Source: Stachybotrys elegans (lineage: Eukaryota; Ascomycota; Sordariomycetes; Hypocreales; Stachybotryaceae). From it: a DNA stretch of 64,000 nt. Positions 32,771-43,107 of the stretch are shown here, one piece after another (within the stretch, counting starts at the first letter, position 1; every line of letters begins with the position of its first letter). The stretch covers positions 620,001 through 684,000 of the forward strand of contig JAGPNK010000015.1 in NCBI GenBank assembly GCA_020746835.1, given 5' to 3'. The notes under the pieces are model-generated. The model did no database searches. It saw only the letters and a program-made list of their open reading frames with translations, and was not told the DNA's origin. The position numbers and the translations under genes are program-made.

Positions 32771-32906
32771 ATTCTAGTATTCTAGTATTCTAGTATTCTA
32801 GTATTCTAGTATTCTAGTATTCTAGTATTCTAGTATTCTAGTATTCTAGTATTCTAGTATTCTAGTATTCTAGTATTCTAGTATTCTAGTATTCTAGTAT
32901 TCTAGT
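32771..32906. repeat. Microsatellite (ATTCTAGT)x17
   Basis: Seventeen perfect copies of the octamer ATTCTAGT fill 136 bp with no interruption. Partial units flank it (CTTAGT before, AAATTTACTTTCTAGTAG after). The perfect state implies recent expansion or contraction. Each unit contains the palindrome CTAG. Confidence 0.95.
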
Positions 32907-32977
32907 AAATTTACTTTCTAGTAGCATGTCTTGTAGTGCAGAGAACCTATACATTAATTTGATGGTTCAATATTATT

Positions 32978-33180
32978 TGCAAAGGTTTCGGCGCCGTCCG
33001 TATAGAGTCAACAAGGCCCTACTGAAAAGACCAAAGCACCGACGTGAACTCTCTTGAAAAAGTATTCTGGTGAAAGAAAGACGCAGCCTCGGACCACCGG
33101 CACAATGGCTTGAGTGACTTAACGCGTTTCCTCGATGATTCCAGTCAAGCAGCCTATGGAACGTCAGCGCGCCTTCATGA
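32978..33180 (+). repeat. Degenerate repeat/pseudogene fragment, related to 55560-55765
   Basis: Short blocks match the region at 55560-55765 in the same order (TTTCGGCGC, AGGCCCTAC, GCACCGAC/GCGCCGAC, TCGGACCAC, then a GTGACNT segment). The two are diverged by substitutions and an indel of about 35 bp. One frame still reads like protein after this (RFLDDSSQAAYGTSARLHEAA), so both may be decayed pieces of one gene family. The identity is unknown. Confidence 0.5.
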
Positions 33181-33957
33181 GGCAGCACGATGCTGCAAAG
33201 GAAGTGCCCATCAGCAAGCAGCGTTACATCATAGCTATGCGGAAGTAGAGCGGCCAGCCGACGTCGTATGCAGCCCATCCTAATGCATAGTGGCTGGGAC
33301 ATCCCATGAGGACGTATGTTTAGACTAGCGGTTATCTTTCGGCACAGATCTCTCGAGAAGATGCAGAACTTGTGCACTTCCTGAAAGTGCTACACAAGCG
33401 ACAGCAGTACTGTTGTTAAGTGTATTGCGAACCTAGTCTAGGGGTATAATTTGGACACACCCTCGGAGTGGCCCAAGTAGCATCGTTTCACCAAATGAGA
33501 ATGACTAGTTATACATACAGCGGCTATAAGCGAATAGAAAATGAACTAAACTGAACCAAATTGAACCAGCTTTTAGAAGCTGCATCTATGGATTGGCGTA
33601 CTCATAGTGCAAACCATCACCCATTGCGACAAGAAGCCGACCAACAAGTCCACCAAGCCCCGCGAAGGCGGAGCCAGCAGATGGAGGTATTGCCAAAGGA
33701 AAGCCATTTCAAAACGGCGACCAAATGGACCGGCACTGGAGATAGAGAAGACCCCATCGTCCTTCGAGATTAAACGAGGCTATGGAAGCAATACCCCGCA
33801 GATATAAAAAGCCACAGCGCGAAGTATGTCATACGCCCTCCTAGCAGAGAGCCTGAGTAGAGACTTATTCAAGAGGGGAAATGAGGCTGCGAGGTCTGGC
33901 ATTACATTACTATAAAGCCAAAATCTTGTCTTACTCTTTCTCTCCTGCAGACCCTGC
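33181..33957. other. Intergenic region, no gene supported
   Basis: Two overlapping open frames of about 70 codons occur at 33561-33807, but neither shows a recognisable domain or a codon pattern that favours it. The rest is AT-rich. Confidence 0.35.
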
Positions 33958-35652
33958 TTACTCTTGTTTCAGACCAACCTTTCCGGCCTTGCGAAGCCCC
34001 AGTGCACTTATCACCACGCAAGTCATCATGAAGCTGAATAAGGCCCAGAAGCTAGCCCGGTACCCCTCAAGCAAGGCATGGGTCTCCTCCATCCAGCTGT
34101 GATTTCTTGTCACCAATGTCGATATAATCTGAAGGACGGCGTAGCCAAGGGCAGTCCCAAACTGTGAGGATGTGTTGAAGACTGCCCCGGCTAGGGCCTG
34201 CATATCCTCCGTGAAGACATCTGAGATAATAATGAGGCCAACAGTGAAGAGAATGTTGGCGTTGATCGGACACAGAAGCTGTGCCTGGAAGGCACCAGTC
34301 CAATACGGCCAGCTTGGTTGAATCAGAGCCATGAGCAGTGGCGACCCCGCCGTAAGAGCTGCTGACACGCTCACGAGCCACAAGGCGCGGATCCTGTCAA
34401 CAAAGAACCCGGATGTGATTCCAACCAAGATACCAACCGCAAGGCTAGGTAAGATGCGTAGCGAAGACTGCAATGCTGATAGATGTTGAATTTCTTGGAA
34501 ACTATGGCATTTTAACTCAGGAACAAGGAGCTGGGCAGATCGGGTTACTTACAACAAGCTGGAAAACAGTTCCATTGCATTCACTGCCGCAAATGACAAG
34601 GCTGTTATACCGCAGATGGCAGAAAAGGGTGCGTTTTTCCACAGCGAGTTTGGGATCAAAGCCGGTCTGCCCAGGCGCTGCTGGCGGTACATCCAACCAA
34701 CAAACACCGGAAGCATCAGAACGCTAAAGCATAAGAGCACAATGGTGTCTGTGTTCCGAATCACATTGACATCACTGCTCAGCATACTACAAGATGGATT
34801 AGCGAGGCAAGGACAGGGGAGTGTAGGGACTTACGCCAGCAGATAGCACAAGATTGCCATGAATGCCGATGCCAGCAAAGCGCCGACCCAGTCGATCTTG
34901 GTCTTGGCTCTCACCAGTCGCTCCTGAAAGACCAAGTTTTCGGGATCGTGAGGCAGGGCCCATAGACCAAGAAACGATAGGAATAGAGTGATGCCGCCAA
35001 ATAAGTACCAGCCGACACGCCAGCCCGCAGCATCGACAAGGACACCTCCAATGACCAGGCCAAAGGAAAACCCTAGGGGCTGGCTCAATCCCAAGCAGGC
35101 AAAGGCGATATTACGCCCTTTGCCCTTGGGAAAGGACTGCGTGACCAGCGCCACGGACGATGACAAGTGCAAGGCCGCGCCCACACCTTGAATAGCCCGC
35201 ATGGCGACGAGCTGGTAGCCCGTGGTGGCGCCTGAAGCGCCGAGCATAAAGGCTGCGATGGTGAAGCATCCGACGAGCTCGACGGCCCGAGCGCCGAACG
35301 CATCGGCTACGGAGCCAGCAAGGAGCAGCGCCGCTGCCGTCCCAAGACTGGTCACAGATGAGGGCCAGAAAGCCAGAGACTCGGGCAAGCTCAGGTCCGC
35401 GGCCATGGTGGGCAAGGAGACAATGACGCAGCCACTGACGGCGCTGGAGCAGAGGTTCACGCCCGACAGCTGCAACACGACGGTGGCCTTTTGCAGGCGG
35501 GGTACACTTGGAGCGACGTGCTGCGAGGCGCGCGAGCGGGTCGTCAGGGTTGTCTGAAGAGCTTCGAGGGGGATGGCGGCGGTTACGTAGTGTTGATCCG
35601 ACGACTCCCTGGCGGGGGCCACGGCAACCAGGGTTTCTGTCTGCCCTCCCAT
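33958..35652 (-). CDS. MFS transporter, DHA2 drug:H+ antiporter type
   Basis: Exons 35652-34835, 34786-34553 and 34501-33958 give 531 aa; introns are 48 and 51 bp, both phase 2. The second junction makes SSLFFQEIQHLSALQSSLRILPS, the expected loop/helix of fungal DHA2 proteins. After a variable 50-residue N-terminus there are about 12-14 hydrophobic spans, with the motif region GSVADAFGARAVELVG after span 2 and a motif-C-like LGLSQPLGFSFGLVIGG. Such proteins at the plasma membrane export toxic compounds (aminotriazole/boron resistance types) or secondary metabolites. The natural substrate is unknown. Confidence 0.85.
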
Positions 35653-37160
35653 AACTGCTGTCGTGGAAGGATCTCTTGCTAGTGAACTGAAGTAGCAGCA
35701 ATGTCACCAGCATATCGACAGCAAATAAATAACTGAATTCTTTAGTCATCCGCGCCGAAGCCGGCCACTTGCCGGGGCTAAAGGGGTGCGGCTTGACATG
35801 TGGGCCACCAAAGGGCGTAAGAACGCGTACTCCGGTGGGTTGATGAGTTTGAGGCTTGGCGGTTCTATTGGTTGGACATGGCGGAAGTCGGCAGGTGCTC
35901 AATCATTGAGTATGCGTTGGTCATGCGTGTAACATGCCTGTCGTCTTACAGCCCGTCGAGACCGTCATACCCTACGAAGCAAGGAACGGGTATTTCAAGA
36001 AAGTCTTGAAGGAATGGCTGTGAATATTGTTCTTCATGCGTAAGTATTCTGATAGACAGTCATCAGGGTTGTTAATACACCAGTGACGTGAAAGGTGACG
36101 TCGAAGAGGTGGTTTGGCATGTGTAATCCCTTTGACTACAGTAAGGCTTACTGATACGATCAAGGCATGGACCTACACCAATTGTCTTTATACAAAATGG
36201 AGTAAACCTCACCGTAGCCAAAGGGATAGGCGCATTTTGACGAAGATTACCATTATACTTAACTTGTCAACCAAGGCAGTCAAAATATGCATTACACACT
36301 CGACGAGAGGCCTCTCCATATTCTTGAGAAGCACAAAAGAACCTGTAGTCTGTAGGATCATCCTGTCTGCAGTCTCTTCTGTCGTCTCCTAGGCGGGCCC
36401 CTAGCAAAGCCTACACAACACCACGTTTACCCCAGACAACGTCCCACAAATTGCTTCTTGGGAACCCCACACCGCCCCTTGCATGCCTGGCCATCTGGGG
36501 CATAAGATTCGGTACTGACGCTGGAAGAAAAGTAACAAATGCTTGCATGGGCTGTCCATCTTCCAAACAGTCCGACATCGCAGTGACAGAAACAATTATG
36601 TTGCTCTATCTGACCCTCGCTTTTGCTGCTCTTGCCAATGGACAGGCTGAGGATTTGGCTTGATGTGTGAGGACAGATGTAAGTCAATGGCTCAAGCAAT
36701 AACTCTGGTCAATTGCGACAGGGCTTGGTGAGGTCTGGAATATCTTGGAGGCTATGCGCCTGAAGGCATCGGGGTCTAAACTCCGATCATTGCCACCAGT
36801 ACCCTGCGCCCGTCTTCTCGCCCAATAACTCGATGAAATGGCGCGATTCGTCATCGCGATCCATGGCCTCCACCGCGATAGCCGGGAATAATGGACATAC
36901 TTGAATGCCGTGTGGTCCAATGCGTCGGGGTTAAAGGGGCCATCTACGGATAGACGGCAACCTGTATTTGGTAGTTGCATGGTTCCAGAGCTTCTACATT
37001 GCACCTGTGCTGCGGAGTTCAGACTCCGGACGAAACAGGATCTCTGCGCATGATAATGTGAGCGGTTACAGCATGCATGCCATGTGGCCTTATGCCAACT
37101 GACAAGTGGACAGCCCCTGGGACACTCAAATAGGTCATTACCACGCGGCGGCACAACGGA
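35653..37160. other. Gene-poor region
   Basis: No gene is supported in about 1.5 kb. A minus-strand open frame of 156 codons at 36684-37154 shows no recognised family. A short hydrophobic peptide frame (MLLYLTLAFAALANG) at about 36598 resembles a signal peptide but stops after 21 codons. The part next to 35652 should hold the MFS promoter. Confidence 0.35.
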
Positions 37161-37216
37161 AGGACCCGCCGTCTTAGTGCCAGGCGGGAGGACCCGTCAT
37201 CTTAGTGCCAAGCGGG
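37161..37216 (+). repeat. Tandem duplication of a 28-bp unit
   Basis: Two adjacent copies of AGGACCCGYCRTCTTAGTGCCARGCGGG differ at three positions, all of them C/T or G/A transitions. The function is unknown. Confidence 0.8.
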
Positions 37217-37364
37217 AGCCGCCACCTAGGGCTACAGGGATCGTGTTTCTCCGCTCGACACTGACCGAGGCTCTGGGTGTTTTCTCTGAGGACGACGACC
37301 CCGTTTAGATCCAGGTAACATCGGACGGTGGGCTAAAAATGCAAAAAAGCTATGAATGGTAATA

Positions 37365-37521
37365 GAGTAGGTGCGTGCAGTGAGGGGAAAAGAACAATAG
37401 TGTATATGAACAATGACGGTTGCCCTGTTGCCCCCAGAACCAAAGAATAGAGTCACGTAGTGAAGGGGTTGTCAGACAACTGACATCATCTATTCGCCGG
37501 AGTTGGAGAACAACGAGGGGG
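37365..37521 (+). repeat. Dispersed repeat family B, copy 1
   Basis: This stretch matches 39408-39557 in the same orientation and the reverse complement of 58280-58431. Shared blocks in order: GAGTAGGTGCGTGCAGTG, GAACAATAGTRTATATG, CARAACCAAAGAAYAGAG, TCAGAYRAC and GAGAACAAYGAGGGG. Copies differ by many transitions and small indels, so it is an old, decaying element. No coding capacity is seen in it. Confidence 0.75.
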
Positions 37522-37694
37522 GGTAAGCAATTGTGTAAAATTCTAGGCTAAGGCAATGCTACTGTTTTAGGCAAACAGGGAGGTTGGTGTTTGCCTCCGT
37601 CTTTTCCAACCTTGGGCATATACAGGTATGAGGGGGATGAAAACCTTCCATCTTGACAACACGTCAGAGGGTAGAATCTCATAGGGTATTTTCA

Positions 37695-38083
37695 CTACCT
37701 TGAGGTTGCCGAGTTCCGGGCGTAAGCGCCCAGAGCGCTTTTCCCTCGACTCACCGGGCCACCTGACAAGGCGGGCAAGGAAACAGGTTGGTCTAGACGG
37801 GCTACAGAGATCTGGTGCAAGGCCTTCATCTTGCTGGCGCCTCTAACGACGCCGGCATAGTAGACACAGTCGGTGAGGAGCTTCTGATCCGGCAGATTCG
37901 TGCCGAAGATGGCTCGATGGTCTGCAAGTTCTTGTTAGTTTCCAGTCATATCACGCGAGTGACGGGACTTGCGAGAGACTCACCCTGCATGGCCATTGCG
38001 TGGCCCTCGGGGATAGGCGCCTCCAAGTAGTGAATACTCTAGCCAGGTTGTAGAATGCAGTCCTGGATCTCGATGGCTGATGC
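37695..38083 (-). pseudogene. Remnant of an unidentified gene, with intron and nonsense codon
   Basis: On the minus strand, IHYLEAPIPEGHAMAMQ is followed by a good intron (37983-37922: GTGAGT donor, CTTGCAG acceptor), then HRAIFGTNLPDQKLLTDCV and YYAGVVRGASKMKALHQISVARLDQP. Frame is kept across the splice. A TAG interrupts just upstream (LQPG-stop-SIHYLE), and a new GTGAGT donor follows SGGP. The peptide composition is clearly protein-like, but I cannot name the family, and neither a start nor the remaining exons are found. It is best read as a 3'- and 5'-truncated gene relic between repeat copy B1 and the 2OG oxygenase. Confidence 0.5.
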
Positions 38084-38208
38084 CGAAAAATGTTAAATAC
38101 TACGGTTGCGCTCTGCAGTTTGATGGTTCAAGTCATCCAGACCAAATACAATTTCATCCCCTTTATCACAGCAGTATTAGTTACTCAACAAACCCAACAG
38201 CTCACAAA

Positions 38209-39285
38209 ATGCCTGCACTGATCGAGACAAATGACGGACTCAAGGCCAACAGCCTCCAGCACCTTGCGCTCTTGGACATGTCTGCGTTCCTCCATGGCGA
38301 TGCTCCAGCTCGCCTGGAGTTTGCTCAGTCTTTGGCAGGGTCATTGAAGACTTATGGCATGGCAAAGCTGAGGGCACAGGACCTCGTTGGATGCAACATT
38401 CCAGGATTGTTTGAAATGGTATGTCTAACCGAGTACGAAGTGTTCTGGTCAAGGCTAACCCTTTCTCAGGCCAAACAATTCTTCGATCTTGATGTTCAGG
38501 CAAAAATGTCCGCGGCCATGCCGACCAGTGGAAATCCGCATAGAGGATACAGCTTCATCGGCCAAGAGAACATCTCTGGCATCACGGGATTCGCAGACAG
38601 CCTCAAGCAGGGCAAGTCCCTGATTGACGTCAAAGAGACCTACGACATGGGCGTGCCAGGAGATGTCGACGCCGAGAACCGATGGCCACACGCCGAGGCC
38701 CTCCCCGACTTCCGCCGTTTGATGGAGGAGCAGTACCGTGCTCTCGAACAAGCCCACTTGCAGATCCTGAGCGCCCTGGCGCTTACACTGGGTCTCCCAA
38801 GCGAGTCCTTCACCTCCATGTGCAGCAAAAGCCACCACGAGATGCGCCTACTACACTACCCACCCACCAGACTGGGCGACTTGAAGGCCGGCAAGACACG
38901 TATCGCCGATCACACCGACTTCGGCAGCGTCACGCTTCTCTTCCAAGACTCGACGGGCGGGCTCGAAGGCCGCCACCCCAGCAGCGCCGAGTACCGCGCC
39001 ATCCAGTCCAACGAGCAGGAGTGCCTGGTTATGCTGGGGGACTGTTTCCAGCGGTGGACTGGTGACCATTTCTGGGCCTTGCCACACCGTGTCACCATGC
39101 CCTTTGCGGCCCACCCGGATCAGGACGACGAGCGCTTGCCAGAGAGGTTTTCCATTGCCTTTTTCGGGAAACCCGACCGCGATGCAAACGTGGGCAACCT
39201 TGCCGGGCCGCACTTCCAGAAAGTGCATTATGATTCCATGACAGCCGGGGACTACAACCATTCCAAGCTGGTTCGAACCTATTGA
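38209..39285 (+). CDS. 2-oxoglutarate/Fe(II) oxygenase, isopenicillin N synthase-like
   Basis: Exons 38209-38418 and 38470-39285 give 341 aa. The 51-bp intron (GTATGT...TTTCTCAG) has a length divisible by three and no stop, so an unspliced reading stays open; splicing restores LFEMAKQFFDLD. The iron ligands are H and D in IADHTDFGSVTLLF and H in LPHRVTMPF; the 2OG contact is RFSIAFF. The preceding MPALIETN start has an AAAATG context. The protein is of the same superfamily as the one at 28173 but clearly divergent from it. The substrate is unknown; such enzymes often serve secondary or xenobiotic metabolism. The gene sits between two direct copies of repeat family B (37365 and 39408). Confidence 0.85.
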   Translation: MPALIETNDGLKANSLQHLALLDMSAFLHGDAPARLEFAQSLAGSLKTYGMAKLRAQDLVGCNIPGLFEMVCLTEYEVFWSRLTLSQAKQFFDLDVQAKMSAAMPTSGNPHRGYSFIGQENISGITGFADSLKQGKSLIDVKETYDMGVPGDVDAENRWPHAEALPDFRRLMEEQYRALEQAHLQILSALALTLGLPSESFTSMCSKSHHEMRLLHYPPTRLGDLKAGKTRIADHTDFGSVTLLFQDSTGGLEGRHPSSAEYRAIQSNEQECLVMLGDCFQRWTGDHFWALPHRVTMPFAAHPDQDDERLPERFSIAFFGKPDRDANVGNLAGPHFQKVHYDSMTAGDYNHSKLVRTY

Positions 39286-39407
39286 TAGGCTAGCAAGTAA
39301 TTTAGCTGGTTAGAGCAGTGTAGTTGAATATGATTGGTATTGCTAGGCGGGTGCCAAAGTCATTGTATGTGAAAGTCGCTTAAATAGAGTTGGTTTATGC
39401 TACGATG

Positions 39408-39557
39408 GAGTAGGTGCGTGCAGTGTGGAAAAGGGAACAATAGTATATGCGAACAATAGTGGCCTTGCTGCCCGCAGGACCAAAGAACAGAGCCAAACAA
39501 TGAAGGGATCGTCAGATGACATCACCCGTTGGCCGGAGCCAGAGAACAATGAGGGGG
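39408..39557 (+). repeat. Dispersed repeat family B, copy 2
   Basis: This is a direct copy of the element at 37365-37521; see that entry for the shared blocks. It reads GAGTAGGTGCGTGCAGTG at the start and GAGAACAATGAGGGGG at the end. It lies about 120 bp downstream of the 2OG oxygenase stop. Confidence 0.75.
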
Positions 39558-40102
39558 TTGGTTTATGCTATACCGTGTCAATAATGGCTTATATAACGTC
39601 GGTGGCCATGCACAGCCGCTTGATTTGTTGTTTTATATTAATCTAGTCTTTGATGTAGAATTAAAAGCTACAGATGGCAACCTAACTGAGAAGAAGACTT
39701 CTTAAAGTCATCTAATATCTAGAAATTGCAAATGCCCCTAAATGTCCTTTTCCAGCACCAACCAGGTAATGGCAAAGATAAGACTTGCTGTCCTGATCAT
39801 CACGACTATAATAAAAAGGACAGAACGCATATGCTAACCCTCTTTGAAGTATATACTCCAATCTTGACTAGACTGGTTATCTAGTGGCCTAAGGTACCTA
39901 TAGATTTGTTTTAGAAGCTGATTGTATATCCTTGACTGGGTCTTGGACAGGCAGTGCGGATTCCGGAAGTAATGAATGAGATAGTGATTTCGCAGACTTA
40001 GCCAAAGCTAGAAACACTGGGGCCCTGCAGACCAGCATCCAGCAAATAAATGAGCACCGTTTCGTTCATGAACTCAAACTAAATCCTGAGTTGGAGGGTT
40101 TG
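39558..40102. other. AT-rich region, no gene seen
   Basis: About 550 bp of AT-rich sequence with many stops in all frames. It could be decayed transposon sequence, but no domain can be read. Confidence 0.35.
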
Positions 40103-40272
40103 TGGGATTTCCCGTTCGTGTGCCCCAATGGGATACAGACCGGCGACTTCGAGGAGGCCCCCTCTGACGATAAAGACAATATCAGATCAATGGATAACAA
40201 TTGGTTAGAAAATTCGATTGAGAAAAGCTTGACGCTTGTGGCTGCGGCGGATGTCAAAGTTTTCCAGCCACC
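40103..40272 (+). repeat. Dispersed repeat, copy 2 (inverted relative to 7147-7309)
   Basis: This matches the reverse complement of 7147-7309 with three CpG transitions in the first 130 bp and, beyond that, a 7-bp indel and one transversion. Here the CpG dinucleotides are intact, so this copy is closer to the ancestral state. The frame reads LWDFPFVCPNGIQTGDF and continues past the indel into LVAAADVKVFQPPQSW. The parent gene is not identified. Confidence 0.75.
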
Positions 40273-40404
40273 GCAGAGTTGGAGGGTTTTCCCCATTCAT
40301 ATCGCTTTCCTTCGCTAGGGACTAATTATAAGGCAACAGTATACTAGAATATTTGTTATCGAATTAATGTCATTCCCAGTTTCGGATTCCATTACACGTC
40401 ATTT

Positions 40405-41150
40405 CTACTTGTTGGAGGGAGCATTTTGAAGAGCATGGGCTTGAGTGACCCAAACATCCTTTCCAAGTCGAATAACCTCTGACCCGAATGTGTGAAGCAC
40501 CTCTTCAACACTTGGCTCACCTTTATAGAGGCTCTCAAAATAATCCTCTTCAGTTCCGAATGTTGCTATCCTCCAGATTTCCTTCCATCTCTTCACGGCC
40601 TGCATCGCCTCTAATCCTTCGCTCTGAATGTCGTGGGCAATCATATAAAATGATGAACGTTTCGCATGTCCACTTTTCAGCTTATAGAGTTTCAACGTGG
40701 CAAACCTGCTGAATTTGTATAATAGTAACGAGGTGTCCCATGCTTCCAGCTTGTGAAGAAGTACAACCATAGTGCCGCTTAGTTTTAAGTGGCTGAGACC
40801 TAGGACTAGCTGTGAGACAGTCAATCGTCGGCCATCCCGTTTTCCCGGTAATCGGCCCGGGTATGCGTTCGGAGAATCTGGCCGTCACAAACGACCAGGT
40901 CAAACAGCTCATCAGGTTGTAACTGCCCTCTGTTTAGCTGCGGGAAATCTTACCTCCTTAGCACTACTACCGTAGGCCCATTTGCATCTACTAACCACCA
41001 TTTCGCATCTTTAGTGCCATTGGCTATGCCCTCCGTGTAACTAAGGGTCCTGGATGCAATTGTGACCGTGGCTTTGATGGGCTGTGCAAGTGAGCCAACC
41101 GTCAAGGATCACTCGGTGGGAGGATGGTTAAATGTACTTTCACTGAACAT
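40405..41150 (-). pseudogene. FtsJ/RrmJ-like methyltransferase remnant with frameshift and stops
   Basis: The minus-strand block ELFDLVVCDGQILRTHTRADYREN is followed, in a shifted frame, by LTVSQLVLGLSHLKLSGTMVVLLHKLEAWDTSLLLYKFSRF and KSGHAKRSSFYMIAHDI, ending ...NAPSNK. In fungal FtsJ-like methyltransferases these blocks are continuous (catalytic Asp of LVVCDG, then the LGLxHLxxGGTMVxLLHK strand), so one base has been lost between them. The upstream part of the methyltransferase domain is missing; instead there is a protein-like stretch (TVTIASRTLSYTEGIANGTK) bounded by stops. It is a dead, 5'-truncated copy. Confidence 0.6.
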
Positions 41151-41314
41151 AGTTTGCCGGTGCCATCTAGATTCTCTTGTCACAACTACGGATTTTAAAA
41201 ATAAGCATATATATCAAGTATATTGCCAGTATTCCGCAACTCAAAAGCTTCAAGATATCTGTAATCTATGAAGCTCAATCTGATGCACATGTCTCCCATT
41301 CATTGTAATGACTT

Positions 41315-41881
41315 CTAGGAAGAAGAGTAAATGATTCTTGGTCCGGCCAGTGATGGATTCCAAGATACCAGATCTCTATCATAGACGCCCACAAGCTCAA
41401 ACCCCTCGATAGTACCAGGGGCCTTGCAGTCTGTCTTTTGTGTGAGATAGGCACTATAGGTAGCATCCCATGTTGCCTGGCCAGGCTTCGCAGCAGTTAG
41501 TCGACCGAGATGAATGTTGCGCTGGTTTCCCGGGCCCCAGCCGGGTCTGGGTCCAGGTGCAGGGTTATTGACGGTGAACAGGTCAATTTTGCGACTGCCA
41601 GAAAGAGTCGCAGAGCCATCAAGGAAGAAGGCGAACTGACATTTCATGCCAGTGACGCCTTGAGGATATGTAAATGTGATGAGTGCAGTAGTATCCTGGC
41701 CACCATTGGTTGTTGATTTATCGATATAACCAACGGTAGTGGCAGAGATGGCTCCATTGGCGGTATTGTATCGCCATATAGCAGATGGCGTAAAATAGGA
41801 GCTCGTTCTCACTTCAAGCGGTGCGCCAAGGACAGACGAGGCAGCAACAATGGCAGCAACGATGGTCTGATGGAAATACAT
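41315..41881 (-). CDS. Small secreted protein, But2 C-terminal domain-like
   Basis: This intronless 188-aa protein begins with a clear signal peptide (MYFHQTIVAAIVAASSVLGAP) cleaved before LEVRTSS. The mature part is mostly beta-like (SYFTPSAIWRYNTANGAISATTVGYIDKS; ALITFTYPQGVTGMKCQFAFFLDG) and ends with EGFELVGVYDRDLVSWNPS. This pattern resembles the But2 (ubiquitin 3-binding) C-terminal type found in many fungal secreted proteins; that naming is tentative. Only two Cys residues are present in the mature chain. The upstream region has pyrimidine runs and a TATATATA box near 41980, so it should be well expressed. Confidence 0.65.
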   Translation of the reverse strand: MYFHQTIVAAIVAASSVLGAPLEVRTSSYFTPSAIWRYNTANGAISATTVGYIDKSTTNGGQDTTALITFTYPQGVTGMKCQFAFFLDGSATLSGSRKIDLFTVNNPAPGPRPGWGPGNQRNIHLGRLTAAKPGQATWDATYSAYLTQKTDCKAPGTIEGFELVGVYDRDLVSWNPSLAGPRIIYSSS

Positions 41882-42284
41882 GATGCCGAAGTGTTTGGTT
41901 TTGACTGAAAGTGCTGGTACGGGTTGATCTTATAAATATGAGTGAAGGGTGTGTGTGGTTGGATGGATGGATGGGTGGATGTATATATAGGCAGGAGAAG
42001 GAATGCCTTACAACTTATATTCATGAATCACACATCACGAAACTTTGACTGATGTCCTCTTTCAGAACATAGCATACGGTCTAATACTCGTATTCTGACG
42101 TGGCGGCTGATTGAGAAATTAGTGCGTCAGCTGAAAGTCACAGCCATGCTACTGTTTCACAGCCGCAAGCATCACAATGGTCCAAAATAGCCTATTTCCA
42201 CATCTAGTGGGGCTTAGTATGGTCACAGGTGCACATCGTCATACTGAAAATATATCATCTTAGGCATTCTCAATCTACAGAGTC

Positions 42285-42584
42285 TTGGATATACGAGGCC
42301 CTGTGTCAGCCCAGTCCAAAATAGTAGCCGAGCTGAAAGGCTACCTCTGCACCACAGAGACAGAGCCCATCCAGCCCAGCCTAGCATCAAAGTACCTCAG
42401 CCTCATAATGGATACCAAACTCATGTGGAAGGCACACCGAGAAGATAGCCACCAAGCATTTCCTCTTCAGGCAAAGGGTACCAGGCGTCACAAGCAAGTG
42501 CCCCTGCGGATAAGGACAACAAACGGTATTGCATATCCTCCTGCAATGCCGGAAACATCGACAACTCCGGAACCAGGAACTTGA
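42285..42584 (+). mobile_element. LINE-like reverse transcriptase fragment (remnant)
   Basis: The frame contains PSLASKYLSLIMDTKLMWKAH, which resembles the YLGVxLDxxLxWxxH block after the polymerase core of non-LTR (Tad-type) reverse transcriptases. Only about 60 residues look related and no other element parts are found. The following 42600-43080 stretch is AT-rich with repeated TATAGG/TAGGTAT words, as expected for a mutated element tail. Confidence 0.4.
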
Positions 42585-43107
42585 CGATACCCTAGAACTA
42601 AATAACCTTTAGAGGGTGTAGGGAGAGCGCATGCAACCGTGAAAGCCGTTGGGTTTATGAAATAGATAGAGACCCTTAGGTATCTCGAGGTTAAAATATA
42701 GCTAGACAATATTAGGTATTAGGGGGAGACTATAGGTACATAGACCCTATATATAGGCGGGTATAACTATATCTACTAAGCCTAAAAACTATTATATATT
42801 AGTAGAGAGTTATATTCTATACGAGGGTGCTAGCTATAATTAGAATAAGGCTGAGAAGAAAGCGGGATTATTAGAGACAGCTAGTCAATGTTGTTTAATA
42901 TTAGCAAGGTAGGGTAAGCCTTAGATTAACACCTAGAACGAGCTTCAGCTGTCCGCTAACCCCGCTAACCGGGCATTGCTGCTTATATACCTAGCGGCTA
43001 CAACCGAGTAGGAATATAACTAACTGATCTGATCTGATGACTGAATATCTGGGACCATTACCGCAACTATAATTCTATACGAATAAGTCCAAGACGAAGT
43101 AACTGCC
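42585..43107. other. AT-rich intergenic region upstream of the HET gene
   Basis: There are many TATA/TAG words and no open frame of note. It is probably decayed repeat sequence plus the HET gene promoter. Confidence 0.35.

Noticed and set aside
32771..32906. CRISPR-like or telomere-like array
   Set aside because: The array has no spacers and the octamer is not a fungal telomere repeat (TTAGGG type). It is a simple microsatellite.
33561..33807. Two overlapping 66-70 codon frames
   Set aside because: Neither frame has recognisable protein features and neither has splice or promoter support.
36684..37154. 156-codon minus-strand open frame
   Set aside because: Unusual composition, no domain, no promoter-like upstream region; it overlaps the tandem-repeat area. 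Not supported as a gene.
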